The notes under the pieces are model-generated. The model searched no databases. It had not been told where the DNA came from and saw only the letters and a program-made list of their open reading frames with translations. Below, piece by piece: positions 1-9,026 of a stretch of DNA of 62,596 bases. Numbering within the stretch: the first letter of the stretch is position 1; the number at the start of each line of letters is the position of its first letter. The translations under genes were made by a program, and so were the position numbers. The stretch is from Pseudomonas lactucae (GTDB lineage Bacteria; Pseudomonadota; Gammaproteobacteria; Pseudomonadales; Pseudomonadaceae), in the NCBI RefSeq assembly GCF_016937615.1, contig NZ_JAFHKI010000036.1:1-62596 (forward strand), in the 5' to 3' direction.

Positions 1-1
1 C

Positions 2-181
2 GATTTGAAGACCACCATCCTGTTCGGGATGTGGTCGATCATTCCGTACTTTGTGTACCTGGCGACGTTGTACGTGATGGTGGATCGGATGCGGTTGGAG
101 GCCTCTTTAGCCGTAGCAGCGGTAGCATGGCTGATGGCGGCGACGATCCTGGTGAGTATCTGGGTACGCATCCATACCTGA
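2..181 (+). CDS. glpM: GlpM family membrane protein, 3' part only
   Basis: The reading frame is open from base 2 and ends at TGA 179-181, giving the last 59 residues of a small hydrophobic protein with two membrane-spanning stretches. It begins DLKTTILFGMWSIIPYF, which I recognise as the conserved part of Pseudomonas GlpM, a roughly 110-residue inner-membrane protein encoded next to glpD and linked to glycerol metabolism and alginate production in P. aeruginosa. The start lies outside the window. A REP pair follows directly and may end the transcript. The assignment rests on remembered sequence, not on a search. Confidence 0.75.
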   Translation, partial: DLKTTILFGMWSIIPYFVYLATLYVMVDRMRLEASLAVAAVAWLMAATILVSIWVRIHT

Positions 182-195
182 CCCGACTCGGTCAA

Positions 196-290
196 AAATG
201 TGGGAGGGGGCTTGCCCCCGATTGCAGTGGGTCAGTTAAAGATGAGCTGACTGACACACCGCTATCGGGGCAAGCCCCTCCCACATTTAA
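196..290. repeat. REPIN: two inverted REP elements
   Basis: Two REP sequences face each other. The left arm reads aatgtgggagggggcttgcc from about 197, and its inverted partner ctatcggggcaagcccctcc ends near 288. About 45 bases lie between them. This arrangement is the REPIN type common in P. fluorescens-group genomes. It sits between the stop of glpM and the stop of the converging response-regulator gene. Confidence 0.85.
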
Positions 291-301
291 ATCACAGTGT
301 G

Positions 302-1701
302 TCAGCGAACTATTTTGTCCACCTGGATACCGAGCTTTTTCAAGCGATACCAGAAGCTCCTCTCCGATATCCCGATCTTCGCCGCCGCCGCGGCCTGCAC
401 ACCATTGCTCTCGTGCAAGGCCGCCAGGATATAGGCCTTCTCCACCTCCGCCAGCGCCGCATCCAGGTCCTGGGGAATGCCCGGTCCGTCGCTGAGGATC
501 GCCGCGACCCCGCCCTCCCCGCTCGGCTTGGACGCAAACAGGTAACCCGGCAAGTCGATATCTTCGATCACCGGTGACGCCGCCACAATGGTTGCGCGCT
601 CCACGCAGTTTTGCAGTTCGCGGATATTGCCCGGCCAGTGATACGCTGCCATGGCCTGCAACGCCTCAGGGCTGAAACCGGTGATGCGTTTGCCGGCGGT
701 GGCGCTGAGCGTCTGGGCGAAGTGGCGCGCCAGTGGCGCAATGTCTTCCACGCGCTCGCGCAAGGGCGGCAACGGGATCGGGAACACGTTGAGGCGGTAA
801 TACAGGTCTTCGCGAAACTCCTTGTTGGCCACGGCGTCGAGCAGGTTTTTATTGGTGGCGGCAATCACCCGTACATCCACCTTGCGTTCTCGCGGGTCGC
901 CCACCGGCTCGATCACCCGCTCCTGCAAGGCACGCAGATCTTGGCCTGCAACGCCAACGGCATGTCACCGACTTCATCGAGAAACAGCGTGCCCTTGTCG
1001 GCCTGCATAAAGCGCCCGACCCGGTCGGCCACGGCGCCGGTAAACGCGCCCTTGCGATGGCCGAACATCTCGCTTTCCAGCAGCCCTTCGGGGATGGCCG
1101 CGCAGTTGACCGCCACGAAGGGCTGGTCGGCACGGCTGCCATGCTTGTGGATGGCACGGGCAACCATCTCCTTGCCGGTGCCGCTTTCGCCGGTGAGCAG
1201 GATAGTAGCGCTGCTGTCGCGTACCGAGTCCACCGCGTGCAGTACCTTGCGAAACGCCGCGCTGTCGCCCACCAGGCTGTCGAACTGCGCATGCTCATCC
1301 AGCTCGGCGCGCAGACGTGCGTTGTCGCGCAGGATGTCGCGAAACTGCAGGGCCTTGGCCACGGTGATGTCCAGTTCGTCGATATCGAACGGCTTGGCAA
1401 TGTAGTCATAGGCGCCGTTGCGCATCGACTGCACGGCGTTCTTCACGGTGCTGTAGGCGGTCATCACGATCACCGGCACATGGGGGTAGCGCACCTTGAT
1501 CTCGGCCAGCAGCGCCGGCCCGTCCATGCCCGGCATGCGCCAGTCACTGATCACCAGGTCGATGGCTTCCTGTTCCAGCACCTTGAGCGCGTGCAGGCCG
1601 TTGCCGGCGATAAACACCTGGATGCCGTTCTGGCCCAGGGCCGATGCCAGCAGGTCGCACAGCTTGGGTTCGTCGTCGACTACCAGAATGTTATGCGTCA
1701 T
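302..1701 (-). CDS. Sigma-54-dependent response regulator (REC-AAA+-Fis), frameshifted
   Basis: This is an NtrC/DctD-type activator that would be phosphorylated by the kinase encoded just upstream and would remodel sigma-54 RNA polymerase. A receiver domain (DDE pocket; acceptor in [12 protein letters not shown]) covers residues 1-120. The AAA+ domain has the Walker A GESGTGKE and an intact GAFTGA sigma-54 contact loop, and the protein ends in a Fis-type helix-turn-helix ([20 protein letters not shown]). The frame breaks near base 937, where 'ALQAK-I' should continue as [11 protein letters not shown]. One base of a GG pair appears missing and both halves are otherwise well conserved, so a sequencing error is likely. 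The ATG at 1701 lies inside the 3' end of the kinase gene (11-base overlap). It resembles MifR/AauR-type regulators, but I cannot decide which. Confidence 0.85.
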
Positions 1702-3460
1702 GAGTGTCCTCGTCGTCTTCGCCCATCGCTGGAATGTACAGGCTGAAGGTGGCGCCGGCATCTTTCTCGCTGGCGCATTCGATGCTGCCGTCGTGACTTT
1801 CCATGATCGAATAGACTTTGGCCAGGCCCAGCCCGGTGCCCGAGGCCTTGGTGGTGACGAAAGGCGTAAAGATGCGCTCGATCATGTCGGCCGCGATGCC
1901 TTGGCCGGAGTCGGCAATGCTGATAACCGTGTTGTCGTCCGCCGTGCGAATCCCCACGGTCAGCCGCCCGCCGTCGGGCATCGCATCGATGGCATTGAGA
2001 ATCAGGTTGAGGCACGCCTGCTTGAGCTGCTTGGCGTCCGCGTAGATCGTCGCGCCCGGCGCCTGGTCGTCGATCTGCGCATCGATGTTATGTGTCGCCA
2101 GTTCCGGCGCGCAGAAGCCGAGGATCTCCTCCACCAATGGGCGCGCCGGCTGCAACGCGCGCAGCGGCGGGTTGGGCTTGGCGAAATCAAGGAACTCGGT
2201 GATCAGGTCGTTGATGCGGCTGACTTCGCTGATCACGTATTCCAAGTGGCGCTTGTCGGTGTCCGGCAGGTCGGCGCGGCGGTGCAACAACTGGGTGGCA
2301 GTCTTGATGATGCCCAGCGGGTTGCGGATCTCGTGGGCCAGGCCCATGGCGACTTCACCCAACGCGTGCAGGCGGTCACGTCGGCGCAGCTGGGCCTCGA
2401 GGTGATGCAACTCGCCCAGGCGCTCGGTCATATGGTTGAAGGTGCTGCTCAACTGCGCCAGCTCATCGCCGCCGCTGACCGCCACGCGGTGCGTGTAATT
2501 GCCCGAGATCACCGCCCCCACGCCTTCGGACAAATCCCGCAGCGGCCGGGTCAGGCGCCGCGACACCAGCAGCCCCGCCGCCAGCGACAGCGCCGAGCTG
2601 ACCAGGAAAATCAACACGAACAGGTTGCTCTGGTTGACGAGCCCCATCAGGCTGCTATGGCGCAGCAGACCGCTGAAGATCACGCCTTGCAAGTCGCCGG
2701 CATCGTTGAAGATCGGCCAGTACAAGCCGCTGTAGTTATTGGTGAACTGCTCGCTGGGCTGGCGAGTGGCGCGCATGGCGGTTTCGACCGTCTTGGGGAT
2801 GCGCGAGGGGTGATCCTCGAAGCGCTGGGTCGAGAAGATTTCCGAGAACCCGTCCGGGTTGGCCAGGTACAGGCGCAGGTCGAGGGAATGCACATCGGCC
2901 ACGCTGGTCAGGAAACTGCTGTCCAGGTAGGTACCGACCAGCAGCAGGTAGTCGACACCGTCACGGCTGGTCTCGAAAGTGGAGACCACGATACCGGTGG
3001 TGGCCCCGCCCACCTTGACTGTTTGCAGCACCGTATTCTTGGCCAGGCTGATCTGCTGCACGATGTCATCGGCGGCGGTGGTGAACACCACTTTTCGATC
3101 ACTGGCGCGGATCAGCGCCACCACGTCGATGTCCGTGGCATCGGCAATGTCGGCCGTCAGCCGGTCGTGTCGGGCGGCTTGCTTGTTGTCCGGCGGGCTG
3201 ATGTAACGCAGGAACAGCTTGGCCATGCGCGCGTTGTCGTGAAGGATGTCGCCGATCTCGTCCTTGACGATCTTGGTCGACTCCTGCAGCCAGATGCGCA
3301 CGTTACTGTCGAAAATCTGCGACAGCGTGGTAGCGGCCAGCTCCGCCGCAATCATGGTGGGAATCACACTCACCAACCAGAACGCCAGCACCAGCTTGCG
3401 CTGGACGCTCCAGCGCGAAATGGCAAAGGGGCGGGCTTTCTGGCGGGTCTTGGTGATCAT
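1691..3460 (-). CDS. Membrane sensor histidine kinase
   Basis: 589 residues. A first membrane helix at about residues 25-48 is followed by a large periplasmic sensor region to about 280, a second membrane helix near 290-315, a HAMP linker, and a kinase core. His376 in GLAHEIRNPLG is the phosphorylation site, with an N box (NLILNAIDAMP), DSGQGI and GTGLGLAKV for ATP binding. The periplasmic domain is of the Cache size seen in DctB/MifS-type sensors of small molecules. It partners the sigma-54 regulator that it overlaps downstream, and it touches the acyltransferase gene upstream by one base, so all are co-translated. The ligand is unknown. The N-terminal stretch resembles MifS of P. aeruginosa, but that is from memory only. 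Confidence 0.85.
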   Translation of the reverse strand: MITKTRQKARPFAISRWSVQRKLVLAFWLVSVIPTMIAAELAATTLSQIFDSNVRIWLQESTKIVKDEIGDILHDNARMAKLFLRYISPPDNKQAARHDRLTADIADATDIDVVALIRASDRKVVFTTAADDIVQQISLAKNTVLQTVKVGGATTGIVVSTFETSRDGVDYLLLVGTYLDSSFLTSVADVHSLDLRLYLANPDGFSEIFSTQRFEDHPSRIPKTVETAMRATRQPSEQFTNNYSGLYWPIFNDAGDLQGVIFSGLLRHSSLMGLVNQSNLFVLIFLVSSALSLAAGLLVSRRLTRPLRDLSEGVGAVISGNYTHRVAVSGGDELAQLSSTFNHMTERLGELHHLEAQLRRRDRLHALGEVAMGLAHEIRNPLGIIKTATQLLHRRADLPDTDKRHLEYVISEVSRINDLITEFLDFAKPNPPLRALQPARPLVEEILGFCAPELATHNIDAQIDDQAPGATIYADAKQLKQACLNLILNAIDAMPDGGRLTVGIRTADDNTVISIADSGQGIAADMIERIFTPFVTTKASGTGLGLAKVYSIMESHDGSIECASEKDAGATFSLYIPAMGEDDEDTHDA

Positions 3461-4584
3461 CAGGTTTCGCTTATCGCAGCAGCCATGGCAGGGTCGGAAC
3501 GATCCGGTCGAATGAACAGTTTTACCAACTTGAGCAGGCCGTTGACCAGCCGGTTGCGATGCCGGAAGAACACGCTGTTGCCCTGGAACTCGCAGCCCAG
3601 GCGCAGCTTACTGGCATACCCGGCCTGGCCGCACTCGTATAACGCAATATTGTGCCGGATACAGTACTCGACGTTGGTCAGCCAACTGCGGAAGTACAGG
3701 TTGTAGTCACGGCTAAACGCCACGTCATGCCCGAAAAACTTGTCCACCAGCCGCTGTTCGTCGACCAGCATCAAGTTGAACGCCACCAAGTGCTCGTCCA
3801 CCCAGTAAAGCGCACACACCGCACGCGACTCCAGGCGTTCGAGCACACCGGTAAAGTAGCTGGCGGGCAGTCGCTCGAACTGCAATTCGGCACGGGTCAG
3901 CGTGGCTTCGTACAGGCGCATGACCTCAGGCAGCACGTCGTCGATATTGCGCCGCCATTCCACCCGTGGGCCGGGCGCGCGCAGTTTGCGGCGCAGGTCC
4001 TTGCGCGTGGATTTACCCAGCGAGCCGAGGTAGGCGTCCACCGAACCGTAGGGCAACGGCAATACGCCTGTGGGCAAACTCGGCATCGTCTGGAAACCGG
4101 CGGCACGGCAACTGTCAACCCAGTGCGGATCGTTGCTCGGTGCGTCCTTGACCGCCAACAGGCCGATGCCGAAATCATCGGCGTCGTGGCGCGCGGCTTG
4201 CAGCACATGCTTGAGCAACAGCGGGCGGCGCGACTCGGGCACGTGGCTGGCAAATCCGGCATCACAGCGCTCGGCCACCGGCGACCCGATGGCGTACAGC
4301 CCCAACTGCAAGACGCCGGGCCACAGCCGCTCCAGGCGTTCGGTCAAGCGCTTGCCGGCACCGGACACCGTGGTGTCGAGGCGGTAATGGGTGATGAACG
4401 CGGGCGCGACCGTCACCAGGGTTCCATCTTCGTAAACCGCCAGGTAGCGCCATTGGAAATCATCGATGGCGGCGTTTTCCACGGCGACGTAATAGTCCCA
4501 GTCCTCCAGGGCACCCGGAAAACAATCGTTCCAGGCACTGCGCTGGAGGGCCCGGATGGTGGCGAAGGCTTGGGTGGTGATCAC
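3460..4584 (-). CDS. FemAB/BioF2-like GNAT acyltransferase
   Basis: 374 residues with the layout of double-GNAT proteins of the FemAB/BioF2-like class (Acetyltransf_6). An N-terminal half covers about 1-190, followed by a conserved second half with KSTRKDLRRKLR, then LVAFNLMLVDE and DYNLYFRSWLTNVEYCI, and ending ECGQAGYASKLRLGCEFQGN. Such enzymes move acyl or aminoacyl groups to amines. No membrane segment or signal peptide is seen. It lies three bases after the alpha/beta hydrolase and overlaps the kinase start, so it belongs to the same operon. The substrate cannot be deduced; the neighbouring aminotransferase would supply an amine. Confidence 0.65.
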   Translation of the reverse strand: MITTQAFATIRALQRSAWNDCFPGALEDWDYYVAVENAAIDDFQWRYLAVYEDGTLVTVAPAFITHYRLDTTVSGAGKRLTERLERLWPGVLQLGLYAIGSPVAERCDAGFASHVPESRRPLLLKHVLQAARHDADDFGIGLLAVKDAPSNDPHWVDSCRAAGFQTMPSLPTGVLPLPYGSVDAYLGSLGKSTRKDLRRKLRAPGPRVEWRRNIDDVLPEVMRLYEATLTRAELQFERLPASYFTGVLERLESRAVCALYWVDEHLVAFNLMLVDEQRLVDKFFGHDVAFSRDYNLYFRSWLTNVEYCIRHNIALYECGQAGYASKLRLGCEFQGNSVFFRHRNRLVNGLLKLVKLFIRPDRSDPAMAAAISET

Positions 4585-4586
4585 GT

Positions 4587-5501
4587 CTACTTCCAGTTGG
4601 AGTTGTTGTGGTGAAAAGGAAGTTTGTTGTGAGCGGGCTTGTCCTGCTCACCACAACAGCACTGCTCACCACAGGAAACTTGCCGGCTGATGAAGTCGGC
4701 ACTCAACTCGATCACCCGCCGGTATTGCAGGTCGACGGTGATCATGTGGTAGCAGTTGTCCAGCAGGATCTTGGTCACCGGCCCGCCGAGGTGGCGCTCC
4801 ACGTAATCGGCGTTCCAGCGGCTGGTGATGTCGTCCTCGATGGAGTGCAGCACCAGCGCCGGGACCTTGATCCGGGGCATGCGTTTCTTGACCACCGCGT
4901 TCATCCAGTGCAACTCGCGCACGGTGACGCCTTCCATGGTCAACAACCCCGCTTCGCTGCTCTCGCCCTCCTTCATCTGCCGCTCGACGATCGCCCGCAG
5001 CCGTTCATTCTTGATGCCGTACGGCGGCTTCTCGGTGAAGCGAAACAAGCGCACGCCGAAAGGAATGCGGATCAGCAACGGCGTGATAAACGCCATTTTG
5101 CTGATGCTCCAACCGTCGTACTTCAAGGTGGTGGAATACATCAGCAAGCCGGCGACCTGGCCCGGATGCTCGGAGGCCAGGTACATCGACATCACCGCGC
5201 CCATGGACAAGCCACCGACAAACACCTGCGCGTGCCGCCGCTTGATCTGCACGAAGGTCTTGCGCACGCCTTCGTACCAGTCCAGCCAACCGGTGGCCTG
5301 CAGGTCGCTGTTGTCACCGCAGTGCCCGGCCAGGGTAGGCACATACACCGTGCAATTGCCCACCTTGGCCAGGCCTTTGGCGACCTGGCGCAGTTCGGTC
5401 GGGGTGCCGGTCAGGCCGTGGATCAACAGGATCCCGACCGGACCCTCACCGAGAACGAAGCCGGCATCACCTTCACCGAGGTCGATCTCTGCACTGTTCA
5501 C
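4587..5501 (-). CDS. Alpha/beta hydrolase (carboxylesterase/lysophospholipase type)
   Basis: 304 residues. The oxyanion motif LLIHGLTGTP, the nucleophile elbow GGLSMGA, an Asp in HSIEDDIT and a His in NCYHMIT make a complete catalytic triad of the Est30/monoacylglycerol-lipase type. No signal peptide, so it is probably cytoplasmic. The start ATG at 5501 overlaps the stop of the aminotransferase (ATGA). The last 25 or so residues, Cys-, His- and Asn-rich, look unlike a folded part and may be a recent extension after stop-codon loss. The role is inferred only from the operon: hydrolysing or transferring an acyl or peptidyl group on the product of the neighbouring enzymes. Confidence 0.75.
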   Translation of the reverse strand: MNSAEIDLGEGDAGFVLGEGPVGILLIHGLTGTPTELRQVAKGLAKVGNCTVYVPTLAGHCGDNSDLQATGWLDWYEGVRKTFVQIKRRHAQVFVGGLSMGAVMSMYLASEHPGQVAGLLMYSTTLKYDGWSISKMAFITPLLIRIPFGVRLFRFTEKPPYGIKNERLRAIVERQMKEGESSEAGLLTMEGVTVRELHWMNAVVKKRMPRIKVPALVLHSIEDDITSRWNADYVERHLGGPVTKILLDNCYHMITVDLQYRRVIELSADFISRQVSCGEQCCCGEQDKPAHNKLPFHHNNSNWK

Positions 5502-6893
5502 CGGTTGGTTGCCCGCACCAGCAATTGTTCCAGCAGCTTCAGGCCCAGCTCGATTTCCGGGTAGCTGATTTCCAGGGACGGCGCCAGGGTGATCACGTTC
5601 TTGTAGTAACCGCCCACGTCGAGGATCAGACCGAGTTTGCGGCCATCGACCACCATGTCGCCCTTCATGCCTTCTTCGACCATGTAGTCCAGGGTCGCCT
5701 TATCCGGCGTGAAACCATCCGGTCCGCAGATTTCGCAGCGCAGGGCCAGGCCCAGGCCGTCGACGTCGCCGATGATCGGGAAGCGTTTTTGCAGGTCCCG
5801 CAGGCCTTCGAGGAAGAATTTACCCTTGGCCATGACCATCGCGCCGTAGTCGACTTCGTTGGTCATCTTGAACATTTCCAGGCCCACCGCGGTGCCCAAC
5901 GGGTTGGAAGCGAAGGTAGAGTGGGTGGAACCCGGCGGGAAGATCTTAGGGTTGATCAACTCTTCACGGGCCCAGATACCGCCCAGTCGGGTTGAGGCCG
6001 TTGGTCAGCGCCTTGCCGAACACGATCACATCCGGCTGCACGTCGAAGTGCTCAATCGACCAGAGCTTGCCGGTGCGGTAGAAGCCCATCTGGATTTCAT
6101 CGGACACCATCAGGATGCCGTGCTGATCCAATACCTGCTTGAGTTCACGGTAGAAGTTCATCGGCGGGATCACGTAGCCGCCGGTGCCCTGGATTGGCTC
6201 GACGTAGAACGCGGCGTATTCACTCTGGCCGACTTTCGGGTCCCACACGCCGTTGTATTCGGTCTCGAACAGGCGGGCGAATTGCTGCACGCAATGGCTG
6301 CCGTATTCTTCTTTGGTCATGCCCTTGGGGCCACGGAAGTGGTACGGGAACGGGATGAATTGCGCACGCTCACCGAAGTGACCGTAGCGACGACGGTAGC
6401 GGTAGCTGGAGGTGATCGACGAGGCGCCGAGGGTGCGCCCGTGGTAGCCGCCTTCGAACGCGAACATCAGGCTCTTGCCGTTGGTGGCGTTGCGCACCAC
6501 CTTCAAGGAGTCTTCGATGGACTGCGAACCGCCGACGTTGAAGTGCACGCGACCGTCGAGGCCGAACTTGTTCTTGGCATCCACCGCGATCATTTCCGAC
6601 AGCTCGATCTTGCCCTTGTGCAGGTACTGGCTGGCGATTTGCGGCAGGGTGTCGATCTGCTGTTTCAGCGCATTGTTCAGGCGCGGGTTGGCGTAGCCGA
6701 AGTTGACCGCCGAGTACCACATTTGCAGGTCGAGGTAGGCCTGGTCTTCGGTGTCCCACACGTAGGAGCCTTCGCAACGGCTGAAAATACGCGGCGGCTC
6801 GATGTAATGGACGGTGTCGCCGTAGGAGCAGTACTTGGCTTCCTTATCCAGAAGGACCTGGTCTTCGGCGGTGGCGATGCGGATATCAGACAT
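5498..6893 (-). CDS. Class III PLP aminotransferase, frameshifted
   Basis: About 464 residues once rejoined, the usual length of omega/acetylornithine-type aminotransferases. Features seen are FEGGYHGRT, the Asp-containing VSDEIQMGFYRTGK, and the PLP lysine in VIVFGKALTNG, followed by PPGSTHSTFASNPLG. The frame breaks at about 5987: GLNP should run on as LGGIWAREELINPK, and one extra T on the plus strand disrupts it. The ATG at 6893 (MSDIRIATAED) lies inside the 3' end of the phosphatase gene (8-base overlap). It would exchange an amino group between an amino acid and a keto/aldehyde intermediate. The exact substrate is not deducible; diaminobutyrate- or putrescine-type enzymes are relatives. 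Confidence 0.8.
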
Positions 6894-7584
6894 GATGGAA
6901 AAGTTCCTGGTTTTCAGTCGTAAAGGAGGTGGCGTTGGCGGCGACGCTTTGCGGCAGCTGCGCGAGCAGCGCAGGCACTTGGGCGAAGCAGTCGAAGCAC
7001 GCATGGGGAATCTGGTGGGCGACGCAGTACTCGGCGAGGCTGCCCTTGGCGAACACGAAGTCGGCGGTGGAGGCCACGCACATGTCGGACTTGCCGTCGC
7101 CGATCACCAGCACGCGCTTGTTGCTCGGCGTGGACTTGCATTTGCAGTTGCCCGACGCCGCGCGGCAGGCATCGCTTGAATAGGGGAAGTCGATGCGCCA
7201 GCTGTTCTGGTCAACCTGCCGCAGGCGATTGGCGAGAATCGGCAGCAGGGTCACGTAGTTGCGCGACAGAATCCGCGCGATGCCTTGTTCGATGCCGTCG
7301 CTGACCACTTCGAGGGATGCGCCCAAGCCGATCACGTGATCGACGAAATCCGGGAAGTCCGGGTCGATCTCGACGCTGTCGAAATACGCCAGCAACTCGG
7401 CGGGCGTGGCCTTGATCAGCGCCAATTGGCGGCTCAGGCATTCGCGTGAACCGATGTGTCCATCCAGCCATAGCTGTTCGATGGTTTCCCATTCGGGGCC
7501 GGCGAAGCGTTGGAGGACGTTGTCGATGACGTCGGTGGGGGTGATGGTCCCGTCGAAGTCGCACACGATATGCCAGTCGATCAT
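6886..7584 (-). CDS. HAD-IB phosphatase, MtnX/phosphoserine-phosphatase-like
   Basis: 232 residues. Motif I is CDFDGTITPTD, motif II VSDG, and motif IV GDGKSD, as in HAD subfamily IB enzymes such as MtnX and SerB. A Cys-containing insert (AASGNCKCKS) precedes motif IV. It is the first gene of the six-gene minus-strand operon, starting 38 bases downstream of the predicted sigma-54 promoter transcription start. A methionine-salvage role is unlikely because no other mtn gene is near. It more probably dephosphorylates an intermediate of the pathway encoded by the following aminotransferase and acyltransferase. Confidence 0.75.
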   Translation of the reverse strand: MIDWHIVCDFDGTITPTDVIDNVLQRFAGPEWETIEQLWLDGHIGSRECLSRQLALIKATPAELLAYFDSVEIDPDFPDFVDHVIGLGASLEVVSDGIEQGIARILSRNYVTLLPILANRLRQVDQNSWRIDFPYSSDACRAASGNCKCKSTPSNKRVLVIGDGKSDMCVASTADFVFAKGSLAEYCVAHQIPHACFDCFAQVPALLAQLPQSVAANATSFTTENQELFHHV

Positions 7585-7632
7585 TGCGGTTACCTAGATG
7601 GAGTGCGCTGTCTGCGCTTGCACCAGGGGTAG

Positions 7633-7648
7633 AGCAGGGACTGTGCCA
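7633..7648 (-). promoter_or_regulatory. Sigma-54 (-24/-12) promoter
   Basis: On the minus strand the sequence TGGCACAGTCCCTGCT matches the sigma-54 consensus TGGCACGnnnnTTGCW at all but two consensus positions and keeps the obligatory GG-N10-GC spacing. Transcription would start near 7622, giving a 5' leader of about 40 bases before the phosphatase ATG at 7584. The last gene of this operon is itself a sigma-54 activator, which supports the call. Confidence 0.75.
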
Positions 7649-7710
7649 ATTGGCCATAACCCAATGGGGCCGGGGCTTTGTTCACTGTGCGCAGGGAATT
7701 TGTGTCGTGA

Positions 7711-7738
7711 AAGCTACAATTTTTGTAGCTTGCTACAA
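7711..7738. promoter_or_regulatory. Triple GCTACAA/TTGTAGC site, candidate enhancer (UAS)
   Basis: Three copies of one heptamer alternate in orientation: GCTACAA (7713-7719), TTGTAGC (7723-7729) and GCTACAA (7732-7738). The first two form a perfect 9+9 inverted repeat with a 3-base centre; the last two form a 7+7 repeat with a 2-base centre. The site lies about 65-105 bases upstream of the sigma-54 promoter on the minus strand, the usual place for an activator binding site, and on the other side it precedes the MipA-like gene. Confidence 0.6.
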
Positions 7739-7811
7739 ACAAGATGAGTGCTTGCACAGGCGCGCTGGTTTGCGCGTTCATGCGCGTGTATTCACTCAAG
7801 GAACTGTGACC

Positions 7812-8567
7812 ATGTTGCGGATCACATGCGCTGCGCTGGCCGGCTTATTGAGCCTCACCGCCCAGGCTCAAGGCATCACCGGTGACGTCGGCGCAGGCGT
7901 CAGCTACCAACCCCATGACCCCACCGGCAGTCGCTATGAAACCCGGCCGGTGCCGTATCTCGACTTGGACTGGGGCAACGTCAGCCTGGGCACCGATGAC
8001 GGCCTGACCTGGAGCGCCTTGAACAGGCACGGGCTGACCGCCGGCCCGTATATCAATTACCTGCAGGGGCGCACCTCCAACGGCTCATTGCAAGGGTTGC
8101 GCAATGTGTCGGACATGGCCGAGGTCGGGGGTTTCATCCAATACGCGCCGGCCGACTTCTGGCGGGTCTATGCGCAACTGGGCCAGGCCGTCGGCGGCGG
8201 TCACGCGCAGAGCGGCGCGCTGGGCAAGGTCGGTGGCGAGCTGGGCTACCCGCTGGGCGGCGGGATCATCGGCAGCAGCGGCCTGGTGGCGCACTTCGCC
8301 GACGCGCGCCAGACCCAGACGTTTTTCGGCGTGGATGCCAACGAAGCGGCAGCTACGGGTTTCAAGGCCTACAACGCCAGTGGCGGTTTCCAGAACGTGA
8401 CGTTGAGCCAGAGTTTTCAGTTTCCGCTGGCCCCCAACTGGTCACTGCTGACCAGCGCCAGCTGGGTACACCTGGTGGGTTCGGCGGCGGGCAGCAGCAT
8501 CGTCCGGCAGACTGGCGAGGTGAACCAGGGACAGGTGCAGACGGCGATCAGCTACACCTTCGACTAA
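7812..8567 (+). CDS. MipA/OmpV family outer-membrane protein
   Basis: 251 residues from ATG 7812, which has a good ribosome site (AAGGAA, 7799-7804 region). A signal peptide of about 19 residues ends in AQA|QG. The rest is alternating aromatic/polar strands rich in Gly, ending in aromatic-polar TAISYTFD as outer-membrane barrels do. MipA/OmpV proteins form barrels and some scaffold peptidoglycan enzymes; in pseudomonads several are induced by two-component systems. It is divergent from the sigma-54 operon and shares the GCTACAA site region, so co-regulation is possible. A REP palindrome follows the stop. Confidence 0.8.
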   Translation: MLRITCAALAGLLSLTAQAQGITGDVGAGVSYQPHDPTGSRYETRPVPYLDLDWGNVSLGTDDGLTWSALNRHGLTAGPYINYLQGRTSNGSLQGLRNVSDMAEVGGFIQYAPADFWRVYAQLGQAVGGGHAQSGALGKVGGELGYPLGGGIIGSSGLVAHFADARQTQTFFGVDANEAAATGFKAYNASGGFQNVTLSQSFQFPLAPNWSLLTSASWVHLVGSAAGSSIVRQTGEVNQGQVQTAISYTFD

Positions 8568-8582
8568 CTCACACGGGCTAAA

Positions 8583-8609
8583 AATGTGGGAGCAAGCCTC
8601 TCCCACATT
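8583..8609. repeat. REP palindrome
   Basis: A perfect 10-base inverted repeat, AATGTGGGAG and CTCCCACATT around a 7-base loop. It sits between the converging mipA-like and SMR genes and could act as a bidirectional transcript end. Confidence 0.75.
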
Positions 8610-8633
8610 AGTCCTCATTTCATAGCGATATTT

Positions 8634-9026
8634 TCAGTTCTCTTCACCTTCGGCCAACAGCGCAATCCCGCCAATAATCACCGCGACTCCCACCCAGTGC
8701 AGCGGGCTGATATGTTCACCCAGCCCCAGCCACGACCCCAGCAACACCACCACAAACACCAGCGAACTCAGTGGAAACGCCAGTGACAGACTGCTGCGTC
8801 GCAGGATCAGCATCCACACGAAAAACGCCCCGATGTAGCAGGCAATCGCCGCCAGGATCCCGGGGTTACGCGCCACCTCGGCCAGCCACTGCCAATTGAA
8901 GTCCATCTGCCCCAACTGATCGCCCGCGACTTTGGTGAACAACTGCCCGGCGCTCTCGGTGCAGATCAGCAAAGCCCACAGCACAACCGTGCCGAACCGC
9001 CCATGCAACCACGTCTGCGAATTCAT
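8634..9026 (-). CDS. SMR/EamA-type four-helix transporter, second subunit
   Basis: 130 residues with four predicted membrane helices, starting MNSQTWLHGRFG. The conserved membrane glutamate lies in helix 1 (LICTESAGQLFTKVA). Helix 4 is WVGVAVIIGGIALLAEG. The ATG overlaps the stop of the preceding SMR gene (ATGA at 9023-9026), so the two are translated together and probably form an asymmetric dimer like EbrAB, MdtIJ or ArnEF. The arrangement with an arginase-fold enzyme suggests export of a cationic or guanidino-like metabolite; that is inference only. Confidence 0.75.
   Translation of the reverse strand: MNSQTWLHGRFGTVVLWALLICTESAGQLFTKVAGDQLGQMDFNWQWLAEVARNPGILAAIACYIGAFFVWMLILRRSSLSLAFPLSSLVFVVVLLGSWLGLGEHISPLHWVGVAVIIGGIALLAEGEEN

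Noticed and set aside
1496..3706. Long open frame (about 736 codons) on the plus strand opposite the kinase
   Set aside because: It is the antisense shadow of a high-GC gene: low-complexity, Gln/His/Arg-rich translation with no domain, while the minus strand encodes a complete kinase.
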